Source: Ruminococcaceae bacterium UBA2854
Lineage (GTDB): Bacteria; Bacillota; Clostridia; Oscillospirales; Acutalibacteraceae
Reading direction: 5' to 3'
Length of the DNA: 14,833 nucleotides
NCBI GenBank assembly: GCA_002350765.1
Contig: DEFK01000042.1
Location: 1-14,833, forward strand
Part shown: one piece after another, positions 6,997-13,159 of the stretch
Numbering within the stretch: the stretch's first letter is position 1
Layout of the letters: every line of letters starts with the position of its first letter
Notes under the pieces: model-generated
What the model was told of the DNA's origin: nothing
The model's input: the letters and a program-made list of their open reading frames with translations, nothing else
The model's database searches: none
Program-made: the position numbers and the translations under genes

Positions 6997-7645
6997 TTTC
7001 TCTCCTTAAATCTATAGCGGTTACCGCGCTTTGATAGAGCTTGAATAAACCAAAGCTCAACAGGACAGAGCCGATAATATCCGTCGCCCAGTGAACGCCT
7101 GAAATCAGCCTGCCGATAACCATAAACGCCGAAAATAACACAACAAAGCCTATGACAACATTTTTTATAGTTTTGTTATGACTTCTGCGATTTATCTGAA
7201 ATATCAACGTCGGCATAACGGACAGCACCAAGAGCGTTGTCGAGGATGGATAGGACGCTTCCAAAAATCCGTCAATCAGAATCGGGCGGTAATTGATCGG
7301 CACCATCTCGAAAAACAGGTAGCCAAAAATCACCAGAATATAATAGCCTCCTAACAACAGAATATCCGCGTCGACCTTGAATAGACTTCTACTTTTAATA
7401 AGCTGAACCGCTCCTAAGCAGCTAAAGCACAGGCAAACAAAAATTGGCACTAAACCCAGCCAGTCGGTAACAGTATACAGCGTCCAATGTACGCCCGTAA
7501 GATTATGAAACCAAGTGTTAAAGGCCGCAAAGCCTACCTTTGCATTGTTCGGCCCCACTGCCTGCACATCGACTAGCATTATCAATACTGTCCAAAACGC
7601 AAATGCTGTTAATAAAAAAATCGCTGTTGTCAAATTTCTTTTCAA
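6983..7645 (-). CDS. PAP2-superfamily membrane phosphatase-like protein
   Basis: Six or so membrane segments and two of the three PAP2 motifs are clear: R120-P121 in VPINYRP (motif C1) and R179-x5-H185-x3-D189 (motif C3, with the nucleophilic histidine). Motif C2, normally PSGH, reads PSSTT at 133-137, so the usual proton-donor histidine is absent; I believe this is typical of one subfamily. It could still dephosphorylate lipid or polyprenyl phosphates, but activity is uncertain. I chose the TTG at 7645, nine bases after AAAGGA, giving 220 residues starting MKRNLTTAIF. A longer reading from a TTG at 7663 would include the ribosome site itself and has none upstream. It is the first gene of the PAP2-XRE-methyltransferase operon. 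Confidence 0.85.
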   Translation of the reverse strand: MKRNLTTAIFLLTAFAFWTVLIMLVDVQAVGPNNAKVGFAAFNTWFHNLTGVHWTLYTVTDWLGLVPIFVCLCFSCLGAVQLIKSRSLFKVDADILLLGGYYILVIFGYLFFEMVPINYRPILIDGFLEASYPSSTTLLVLSVMPTLIFQINRRSHNKTIKNVVIGFVVLFSAFMVIGRLISGVHWATDIIGSVLLSFGLFKLYQSAVTAIDLRRENGVQ

Positions 7646-7656
7646 TTCAATCAGTC

Positions 7657-7680
7657 CTTTCAAATCGGTTAACTTGAAAG
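7657..7680 (-). promoter_or_regulatory. Inverted repeat overlapping the PAP2 ribosome site
   Basis: CTTTCAA (7657-7663) and TTGAAAG (7674-7680) form perfect 7-base arms around a 10-base spacer. On the transcript the proximal arm includes part of the AAAGGA ribosome site at 7655-7660, so a hairpin would hide it. It could equally be a protein operator. No clear promoter was found for this operon. Confidence 0.4.
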
Positions 7681-7705
7681 TAACACAGATTGAGCAAAAT
7701 GGAAA

Positions 7706-7741
7706 GAAACGCTCCGTTACACGAGCGACACGATGCGTGTC
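7706..7741 (-). terminator. Double hairpin terminator after the kinase-like gene
   Basis: Two adjacent stems follow the stop codon: GACACG/CGTGTC with a 3-base loop (7727-7741) which includes part of the stop codon, and CGCTC/GAGCG (7710-7714 with 7723-7727) followed on the minus strand by a T-rich TTTCTTT. The T tract is imperfect, so termination may be partial and PAP2 may receive read-through. Confidence 0.5.
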
Positions 7742-8276
7742 AGTGATGATTTTGATTTAAATATGCTTCAAATTCAGGCGTTCTCGACCAATACTTGACG
7801 CCCCAGTTTTCAAAGCTCCATTCATCCATATAGCTGTTGCATTCGTAGTCAATATAATAAAGTAAGCCGTCCTGCACGACAAAGTTTGTAGGGAAGTAGT
7901 CGATATTCAGTCCCGCGTTTTTCGCAAGCGACGCCATTTCACGGACTTGCGGTAAATACGCTTCAACGGAACAGCTGTTTTTAACCATTTCAAAAATTGT
8001 ATCGCCGTCGATATATTCCTTGACGATTCGCTCGTTTTCTATATCAATATCGAGCATTTTAGGGATTCGGATTCCCGCGTCCTTCAACCGCCGATAGTCG
8101 TTTTGTTCCGCTTTGATTTTATTGCCGAAGGTGTAGTAGTCGCACGGCTCATGATGAATCTGCTTTACAACGTAATGCCTGCCGTCACGCTGAGCAAGGT
8201 AGGAATATCCGCCTTTGCCTTTGCCGAGCAGTTTAATAACGCTGTATGATACATTGTTAACATTCAAACTCTTCAT
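7740..8276 (-). CDS. Small protein kinase-like (RIO/Bud32-type fold) protein
   Basis: A compact kinase fold of 178 residues. The glycine-rich loop is LLGKGKGGYSYLA at 16-28, the ATP lysine is K38 (YVVKQI), the hinge is about VKEYIDG at 85-91, the catalytic loop is NIDYFPTNF at 124-132 with D126 and N131, and the metal-binding aspartate is D143 in YIDYE. The activation segment and C-lobe helices are short, as in RIO, Bud32 or lipopolysaccharide-kinase-like proteins, so the substrate could be a protein or a small molecule. The ATG at 8276 has AAGGAGG 14 bases upstream, a long spacing; an in-frame GTG at 8291 overlaps that ribosome site and is not usable. Its promoter and leader match those of the DUF5131 gene. 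Confidence 0.8.
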   Translation of the reverse strand: MKSLNVNNVSYSVIKLLGKGKGGYSYLAQRDGRHYVVKQIHHEPCDYYTFGNKIKAEQNDYRRLKDAGIRIPKMLDIDIENERIVKEYIDGDTIFEMVKNSCSVEAYLPQVREMASLAKNAGLNIDYFPTNFVVQDGLLYYIDYECNSYMDEWSFENWGVKYWSRTPEFEAYLNQNHH

Positions 8277-8285
8277 ATCGCTGAT

Positions 8286-8331
8286 CCGCACCTCCTTAAA
8301 ATATTATACCTTATCAATTGTTTTCTGTCTA
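8286..8331 (-). promoter_or_regulatory. Promoter and ribosome site of the kinase-like gene (shared leader copy 2)
   Basis: TAGACA at 8326-8331 and TATAAT at 8303-8308, 17 bases apart, followed after a few bases by AAGGAGGTG (8289-8297). The block 8286-8322 is 33/37 identical to 5585-5621. Confidence 0.7.
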
Positions 8332-8333
8332 TA

Positions 8334-8364
8334 AAATGCTCCGAGTTTTATGCTCGGAGCATTT
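8334..8364 (-). terminator. Intrinsic terminator of the macrodomain/SirTM operon
   Basis: A perfect 12-bp stem (8334-8345 with 8353-8364) with a 7-base loop starts one base after the sirtuin stop codon, and the minus strand runs into TTTTAT. It separates this operon from the kinase-like promoter. Confidence 0.85.
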
Positions 8365-8365
8365 G

Positions 8366-9238
8366 TTAAACTAAATCATTTATCACTTTGCCGATGTCGG
8401 CGTTTACACAAACCGATTGATCGACGATTTCATCAGGACAATAGCTCTCGCCGAGGTTTACGCAGATGTAAGACGCATTTTTATTTTGTGATGTCAGCTG
8501 CCAGAACGGGTATTTGATGATGACAGGCGTGTTGCCGCCAACTCCTAATTCAAGGTAAACTATGTTTTTATCCTTGTTCTCTGAAATGAATGTGTTATAC
8601 CTATCAGCCGCTTTGTGCCAGCCCTCGTCCTCGACAAATTTGTCGTCAGATCTCAGGTTCATTGTCATCGGCTTTCCGCAGACAGGACAGCGTGGAATCA
8701 GCTCGGACGGGATTTTCATATCCTTTTGCTGTTCTATCATTTTGATGACGGTATCATAATTGTCGTAGGTTTTTTTGTGGCAGGGAACAGAGCATTGGAA
8801 TAAGCCGTAGTCACCCTGCGTATAAAAGAGCCTGTTCTTATCGAACCCCGCGAGTTGGAATTGGTGATCGACATTTGTTGTCAGGACAAAGTAGTTTTTA
8901 TCCTTAACAAGCTTCAAGAGATCATCATACACTGGCTTGGGCGCTTTTTCGTAGCGGTTTATCCAAATAAATCTGCTCCAATATGCCCAGAATACCTCGG
9001 GAGGATATCTCATAACCATAAAGCCGCCCGAGTACATATCGGTGATACCGTACTTATCGGCAAAGTCGGAAAAGTGCTTATAAAATCGCTCGCCCGAATA
9101 GGTAAATCCCGCCGAGGTAGATAAGCCCGCGCCCGCGCCTATAACAACCGCGTCGGCGTTTTTTAGTTTATTCTGTATTTGCTCAATCTGCTGAGAGTAG
9201 TTCTCGGTAGATTTGTTTATCTGAATCTTTGAAAACAT
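8366..9238 (-). CDS. Class M sirtuin (SirTM), probable protein ADP-ribosyltransferase
   Basis: A 290-residue sirtuin fold with NAD-binding GAGAGLSTSAGF at 34-45. The signature of class M rather than deacylase sirtuins is clear: TTNVDHQF at 120-127 gives N122 and D124, the classical catalytic histidine is replaced by Q141 (YTQGDYG), and R196 lies in MNLRSD. Four cysteines (C149, C153, C184, C187) form the structural zinc site. Characterised SirTM proteins (Staphylococcus aureus, Streptococcus pyogenes) ADP-ribosylate a lipoylated GcvH-like carrier and are linked to a macrodomain that removes the mark. Here the macrodomain gene overlaps it by 56 bases, but no GcvH-L or lipoate ligase gene is nearby, so the target is unknown. 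The ATG at 9238 has GAGGTG eight bases upstream, within the macrodomain gene, so the overlap looks real. Confidence 0.93.
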   Translation of the reverse strand: MFSKIQINKSTENYSQQIEQIQNKLKNADAVVIGAGAGLSTSAGFTYSGERFYKHFSDFADKYGITDMYSGGFMVMRYPPEVFWAYWSRFIWINRYEKAPKPVYDDLLKLVKDKNYFVLTTNVDHQFQLAGFDKNRLFYTQGDYGLFQCSVPCHKKTYDNYDTVIKMIEQQKDMKIPSELIPRCPVCGKPMTMNLRSDDKFVEDEGWHKAADRYNTFISENKDKNIVYLELGVGGNTPVIIKYPFWQLTSQNKNASYICVNLGESYCPDEIVDQSVCVNADIGKVINDLV

Positions 9239-9950
9239 TAAAAATCACCTCAATCTCATGTTCCTTTTGATACTCTTTAACTGAATTTAATGCGATCTGT
9301 GCCGCTTCTTTTTGAGGGAATCCGAAAACGCCTGTTGAGATGCAGCAGAAAGCGATGTTCTTACAGCCGTTTTCCCCGGCGAGTTTCAGGCAGGAAAGAT
9401 AACAGCTTTTCAGCAGTTCGCAATCCTCCTCTGTCAGATAACCGCTGACTATCGGCCCGACGGTATGGATAACATACTTACACGGCAGGTTATAGGCAGG
9501 CGTGATTTTCGCCTGACCTGTCGGCTCATCATATCCCTGCGCTTTCATAAGCTCATAACAGGTATTACGAAGTTGTATCCCAGAGTATGTATGGATAGCG
9601 TTGTCAATACAACCGTGACAGGGATTGAAACAACCGAGCATTTGACTGTTGGCAGCGTTTACGATAGCGTCGCATTTCAGCGTGGTAATATCGCCCTGAA
9701 AAAGGTAGATGTTATTCTGAACAGGTTCTAAATCCGCAATATCGGTTATGCCTTTACGACGGTTTTCTTCCTGTAAATACTCGTCTTGAATTTGCAAAAA
9801 TTCATCAGAAACAGCTCTCGGCATACGAATATTAAACAACGAGCGTAAAAGCCGCTTTTGATTATATTCGTCTTGCGGAATGTCTGTCGTTTCCCGTCTT
9901 TCGGAGAGCAGGAATTTGATTAAATATTTTCTTCTTTCTGTCTGCGTCAT
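9183..9950 (-). CDS. Zinc-dependent macrodomain ADP-ribosyl hydrolase
   Basis: Residues 1-75 are a charged helical N-terminal extension. The macrodomain occupies about 78-252, with GDIT at 86-89 and VNAANS at 97-102 binding ADP-ribose, IHTVGP at 161-166, and the diphosphate loop STGVFGFP at 205-212. The GCFNPCHGCIDNAIH segment at 106-120 holds C107, H112 and C114 (and C111), matching the zinc-binding catalytic loop of Zn-macrodomains, which hydrolyse ADP-ribosyl-acidic residue bonds. It is thus the likely eraser for the sirtuin encoded next, whose start lies inside this gene. It leads the operon behind the promoter at 9979-10006 and has AAGGA nine bases before its ATG. Its lone-pair organisation lacks the GcvH-L and LplA2 genes of the extended system. 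Confidence 0.93.
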   Translation of the reverse strand: MTQTERRKYLIKFLLSERRETTDIPQDEYNQKRLLRSLFNIRMPRAVSDEFLQIQDEYLQEENRRKGITDIADLEPVQNNIYLFQGDITTLKCDAIVNAANSQMLGCFNPCHGCIDNAIHTYSGIQLRNTCYELMKAQGYDEPTGQAKITPAYNLPCKYVIHTVGPIVSGYLTEEDCELLKSCYLSCLKLAGENGCKNIAFCCISTGVFGFPQKEAAQIALNSVKEYQKEHEIEVIFNVFKDSDKQIYRELLSAD

Positions 9951-9978
9951 AGTATCACATCCTTATACTGTTACTACT

Positions 9979-10006
9979 ATTTTACCATTCACTTTTCCGC
10001 TGTCAA
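9979..10006 (-). promoter_or_regulatory. Promoter of the macrodomain/SirTM operon
   Basis: A perfect TTGACA at 10001-10006 and TAAAAT at 9979-9984 with a 16-base spacer on the minus strand. The start codon follows about 29 bases after the -10 box. Confidence 0.65.
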
Positions 10007-10053
10007 GAGCAATACACGCATCTTTGGTGTGTTAAATTTAAATCGCTTTTTAT

Positions 10054-10140
10054 TTAAAAATTATGATTAATTGTATCGTTAATATAGCTCTCGCACATAC
10101 CGCACATCATACCGTCAATTTTCAGTATTGTTTTTATCAT
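10054..10140 (-). pseudogene. Truncated heavy-metal-associated (HMA) domain gene
   Basis: A 28-codon frame begins MIKTILKIDGMMCGMCESYI and stops at TAA. The GMMCGMCE motif (C13, C16) is the metal-binding signature of HMA/CopZ-like domains, which normally run to about 65-85 residues with beta-alpha-beta-beta-alpha-beta. Only the first strand, the loop and helix 1 are present, and no continuation of the domain is visible in any frame before the macrodomain promoter at 10006. Its start overlaps the DUF3793 stop (ATGA) and has a strong AGGAGG five bases upstream, so translation is still set up. DUF3793 next to a full HMA protein is a recurring Clostridia arrangement as I recall, which makes loss of the 3' part the likely event. 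A functional micro-protein is the alternative. Confidence 0.75.
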
Positions 10141-10694
10141 AATGACCTCCTGACCGCTAATTTTGTAAGCGGTTTACCTGAGCACCATAGTTTTTTATAA
10201 ATCGTAGTGCATTTTTTATATTGTCGAAAAAGCTTTTGCGCTTTTTCAGCGTCACCGTATACCTTCCAGCAGCCTACGCATTTTGCGCGAGAAGCCTTAT
10301 TCTCGATAAAACCCTTTACATCCTCAACAGGATAACCGAGAAACAGTCCGATTTCGTGAGGAAACTCGTCGTCCTCACCGAGACGATTCATCAATCGTGC
10401 AAGACATCTTCCGCAATTTTGCGTGCAATAGCCACGTTGTGAAAGCAGTTTATCAGCTTCTTTCTCCTGAACCTCGGGCAAAAGCCTTGACGGACGGTAC
10501 GCGTAAATTAAAACCTTTTTGTTTTTAAAACGGAGCGGTATAAACCGCAATCCCTTACTATTTAAAGAAACGTTTAGATCTCTTAAAAACTCACAAACCT
10601 CGTTTTTGCTTTTATACGAACAGTTGAATAAACTGCCCGTCTTAATTCCCGCCAAGGTGGGGGAGCAGTATTTTACAATTACTTCTTCTGACAT
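10137..10694 (-). CDS. DUF3793 family protein
   Basis: The 185-residue protein starts MSEEVIVKYCSPTLAGIKTG and contains EIGLFLGYPVEDVKGFI and KCVGCWKVYGDAEKAQKLF, the recognisable blocks of DUF3793. Cysteines at CTQNCGRC and CVGC could bind metal. The function is unknown; in Clostridia it is often found with an HMA protein and a flavodoxin. I chose the ATG at 10694 because GAGGAG precedes it (3-base spacing, rather short) and the family begins there. An upstream in-frame ATG at 10721 has no ribosome site and falls inside a palindrome. The gene is followed by the truncated HMA frame in an ATGA overlap. It is probably regulated through the two palindromes over its promoter. Confidence 0.88.
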   Translation of the reverse strand: MSEEVIVKYCSPTLAGIKTGSLFNCSYKSKNEVCEFLRDLNVSLNSKGLRFIPLRFKNKKVLIYAYRPSRLLPEVQEKEADKLLSQRGYCTQNCGRCLARLMNRLGEDDEFPHEIGLFLGYPVEDVKGFIENKASRAKCVGCWKVYGDAEKAQKLFRQYKKCTTIYKKLWCSGKPLTKLAVRRSL

Positions 10695-10712
10695 AAGCTC
10701 CTCAATGTTTAT

Positions 10713-10765
10713 GTTAGCCATAGCTAACTTTATATGATGTAATATAGCGGTTAGTTACCGCTAAC
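10713..10765 (-). promoter_or_regulatory. Paired operators GTTAG-N6-CTAAC upstream of DUF3793
   Basis: Two 16-bp palindromes of identical design occur at 10713-10728 and 10750-10765, 37 bp centre to centre. The half-sites GTTAG/CTAAC are perfect and one helical turn apart; the six central bases differ. The second site covers the expected transcription start and the first lies in the leader before the DUF3793 start. The second also contains an overlapping AGCGGT/ACCGCT inverted repeat, so RNA hairpins are an alternative reading. Confidence 0.65.
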
Positions 10766-10769
10766 TATA

Positions 10770-10798
10770 ATTATATTTCATTTCTTATTTTTTGTCAA
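10770..10798 (-). promoter_or_regulatory. Consensus promoter of the DUF3793 gene
   Basis: Perfect TTGACA (10793-10798) and perfect TATAAT (10770-10775) with the ideal 17-base spacer. Such a strong promoter usually implies repression, and paired palindromes follow immediately downstream. Confidence 0.85.
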
Positions 10799-10883
10799 GC
10801 TATCATAATCTAATGAAGCTTTATCCTTATGCAAAATCCGAATAACTATATTTATTATATGAATAATTTGCATAGTCGTTTTA

Positions 10884-10912
10884 TTGACTTTCATTAACCC
10901 TTATTTTATAAT
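10884..10912 (+). promoter_or_regulatory. Promoter of the acyl-CoA synthetase operon
   Basis: TTGACT at 10884-10889 and TATAAT at 10907-10912, 17 bases apart. Transcription would start near 10919, leaving a leader of about 70 bases. Confidence 0.8.
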
Positions 10913-10918
10913 AATTAC

Positions 10919-10936
10919 GGTTGGTGACGATCAACC
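10919..10936 (+). promoter_or_regulatory. Possible operator at the acyl-CoA synthetase start site
   Basis: GGTTG-N8-CAACC is an 18-bp inverted repeat placed exactly at the expected transcription start. A second perfect 10-bp palindrome, ACTGTACAGT, lies at 10945-10954 in the leader. Either could bind a regulator; neither matches an operator I can name. Confidence 0.4.
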
Positions 10937-10987
10937 TTTAATGAACTGTACAGTCATGATTATTCCATTTACTTAAGGAGAATAATT

Positions 10988-12637
10988 ATGCAGTTATTCA
11001 AAAACTTTTGTACCCCGACGGTAAACAAAAACGGGTTATTAGTTGATTTTAAACTGAATGTTCCCGAAAGCTACAATTTCGGATATGATGTAGTTGATGA
11101 AATGGCACGTCTTGCGCCCGACGACAGGGCTCTTGTTTATACTAATCCTGACAAGGTTGAAAAAACATTTACTTTTAGCGATATAAGCCGTCTTAGCAAT
11201 AAAGCGGCAAACGCGCTAAAGGCTCAGGGCGTAAAAAAAGGAGATAAGGTACTCGTTATTTTAAAACGTAACTATGAGTACTGGTATATTGTACCCGCAC
11301 TCCATAAATTAGGCGCTGTTGCTATCCCCGCGACCAATATGCTGACAGTTGACGATATTACCTATCGTATAGAAACTGCGGATATTCGTTTTGCGATATG
11401 TACTCCCGATGGCAACACAGCCGAGGATATGCTTGAAGCCGCTGCGCAAAAACGACAGTTGGAATCAGTATTCGTTGTGCGTCGCGATTTGCAGGGAGCA
11501 ATCAATCTGACAAAACTGATTGATTCGGCAGACGAAAGCTTTACGCCTGTTGCTACCAAAGCAGAAGAACCTATGCTGATTTACTTTACCTCAGGTACGA
11601 CAGGTTACCCGAAAGCAGTTGTACATAACCACACCTACTCGCTTTCGCACATAATCACCGCTAAATACTGGCAGAATGTCCGTGAAAACGGGCTTCATCT
11701 GACTGTAGCCGAAACAGGCTGGGGTAAAGCTTCATGGGGAAAGATCTACGGACAATGGCTGTGCGGCTGCGCTGTTATGGTTTATGACTTTGACAGCTTC
11801 TCGCCGCATAAACTGTTAAGAATAATGGAGAAGTATAAGGTTACATCCTTCTGCGCGCCTCCGACGGTTTACCGTTATTTTATTAAACGGGATATAAGCA
11901 AGTACGACTTATCAGCGCTGAAACACTTGACTACCGCGGGAGAAGCGCTTAACCCTTCGGTTTTTGAAAAGGTTTATGAGCAGACGGGCTTAAGCTTAAA
12001 GGAAGGCTTCGGTCAAACAGAGTCCGTGCTTATGCTCGGTAATCTTGTCGGTACCGAATCAAAGATCGGCTCGCTCGGAAAGCCGACGCCGCTGTACAAC
12101 ACAATGATAGTTGATGAAGACGGTAACGAGCTTAAGGAGAACGAGGTGGGAGAAATCGTAGTTGTGTCGCAGAAGAAGCAGTACGGTATTTTTATGGGCT
12201 ATTGCGGAGATGAAAAGCTGTACGAAACCGCGTGGAGAAACGGCGTATATCATACGGGCGACACCGCGTATAAGGATGAAGACGGATTCTATTGGTATGT
12301 CGGAAGAATAGACGATTTGATTAAGACAAGAGGCTTCCGCGTCGGACCGTTTGAAATCGAAAATGTATTGATGAAGCATCCTGCCGTTTTGGAATGTGCG
12401 GTTACGGGTATTCCCGACGCATCAAGAGGACAGGCTATCAAAGCGACGGTAAAGCTTGCCGACGGTTTTGAAAATACCAAACAGCTTGAAAAAGAAATTA
12501 AGCGTTTTGTCAACAAAAAGGTTTCCTCCTATAAGCATATTCAAGTTATTGAATTTGCCGACGAAATGCCGAAAACCATAAGCGGAAAAATCAAGCGTAC
12601 TGATATAAGAAGCATTGACAGAACTAAGATTTGTTAA
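10988..12637 (+). CDS. AMP-forming acyl-CoA synthetase (medium-chain/ACSM-like)
   Basis: An adenylate-forming enzyme of 549 residues that should activate a carboxylic acid with ATP and CoA. The P-loop motif YFTSGTTGYPKA lies near residues 198-209, GFGQTE near 340, YHTGDTAY near 422-429, GRIDDLIKTRGFRVGPFEIE near 438-457, and the catalytic lysine of PKTISGKIKR near 533. The overall length and the YWYIVPALHKLGAVAIPATN block match medium-chain/ACSM-type synthetases rather than acetyl-CoA synthetase. The substrate could be a fatty, branched or aromatic acid. The ATG has AAGGAG seven or eight bases upstream. It is followed nine bases later by a thioesterase gene, an unusual pairing of opposite activities. 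Confidence 0.93.
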   Translation: MQLFKNFCTPTVNKNGLLVDFKLNVPESYNFGYDVVDEMARLAPDDRALVYTNPDKVEKTFTFSDISRLSNKAANALKAQGVKKGDKVLVILKRNYEYWYIVPALHKLGAVAIPATNMLTVDDITYRIETADIRFAICTPDGNTAEDMLEAAAQKRQLESVFVVRRDLQGAINLTKLIDSADESFTPVATKAEEPMLIYFTSGTTGYPKAVVHNHTYSLSHIITAKYWQNVRENGLHLTVAETGWGKASWGKIYGQWLCGCAVMVYDFDSFSPHKLLRIMEKYKVTSFCAPPTVYRYFIKRDISKYDLSALKHLTTAGEALNPSVFEKVYEQTGLSLKEGFGQTESVLMLGNLVGTESKIGSLGKPTPLYNTMIVDEDGNELKENEVGEIVVVSQKKQYGIFMGYCGDEKLYETAWRNGVYHTGDTAYKDEDGFYWYVGRIDDLIKTRGFRVGPFEIENVLMKHPAVLECAVTGIPDASRGQAIKATVKLADGFENTKQLEKEIKRFVNKKVSSYKHIQVIEFADEMPKTISGKIKRTDIRSIDRTKIC

Positions 12638-12646
12638 GGAGTCGTT

Positions 12647-13069
12647 ATGAGTTGGGAATATAAAAGAAGAGTAAAATATTATGAAACCGATCGAATGGGA
12701 GTAGTGCATCATTCTAACTATCTGCGTCTGCTGGAGGATGCCCGAATGGATTGGCTTGGAGATAATCTAATCTCCTATAGCAAGCTTGAAAAATCGGGAG
12801 TCATAATTCCCTGCGTTTCAGCGTCGGGAGATTTTCTTAATTACCTGCGCTACGATGATCCGTTCAAGGTGGTTATGCGGTTGACAGGCTTTAAGGGCGT
12901 AAAGATGAGCTTCGCTTACGAGATTATAAACACCGATACTAACGAACTTTGCTACAAGGGCGTCAGTTCTCATTTTTTTGCGAAGGACGGAAGCTATAAG
13001 CCGTATTTATCCTTTAGGAAAGATTTTCCTGAATTATATAAAAAAATGACCGCGTTAGTCGAACCATAA
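12647..13069 (+). CDS. Hotdog-fold acyl-CoA thioesterase (4HBT/YbgC-like)
   Basis: A 140-residue single hotdog domain that hydrolyses acyl-CoA thioesters. The active-site stretch YYETDRMGVVHHSNYLRLLE at 11-30 carries catalytic D15 and the conserved HxxY of the YbgC/4-hydroxybenzoyl-CoA thioesterase group. The central ISYSKLEKSGVIIPCVSA and later KGVSSHFF blocks fit the same fold. It sits nine bases after the synthetase stop, with AAGGAG before its ATG, so it is clearly in the same operon. It may trim or recycle the product of the synthetase or free CoA. A terminator follows at 13092. Confidence 0.9.
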   Translation: MSWEYKRRVKYYETDRMGVVHHSNYLRLLEDARMDWLGDNLISYSKLEKSGVIIPCVSASGDFLNYLRYDDPFKVVMRLTGFKGVKMSFAYEIINTDTNELCYKGVSSHFFAKDGSYKPYLSFRKDFPELYKKMTALVEP

Positions 13070-13091
13070 TTTTTACAATAGAGTATAGTTT

Positions 13092-13126
13092 ACCCGCCTG
13101 CTCACAGCGTGCAGGCGGGTGCTTTT
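13092..13126. terminator. Terminator between convergent genes, sharing its stem with 933-963
   Basis: A perfect 10-bp stem, ACCCGCCTGC (13092-13101) with GCAGGCGGGT (13111-13120), followed on the plus strand by GCTTTTC. It ends the synthetase-thioesterase operon and may also serve the GNAT gene from the other side. Confidence 0.8.
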
Positions 13127-13159
13127 CTGTAGATAGGCATTTTATTGAAGAAGCGGAAT

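Noticed and set aside
10713..10765. DtxR/IdeR iron box
   Set aside because: The half-sites resemble the DtxR core but the 6-base gap does not fit the known 19-bp box, so I leave the regulator unnamed.
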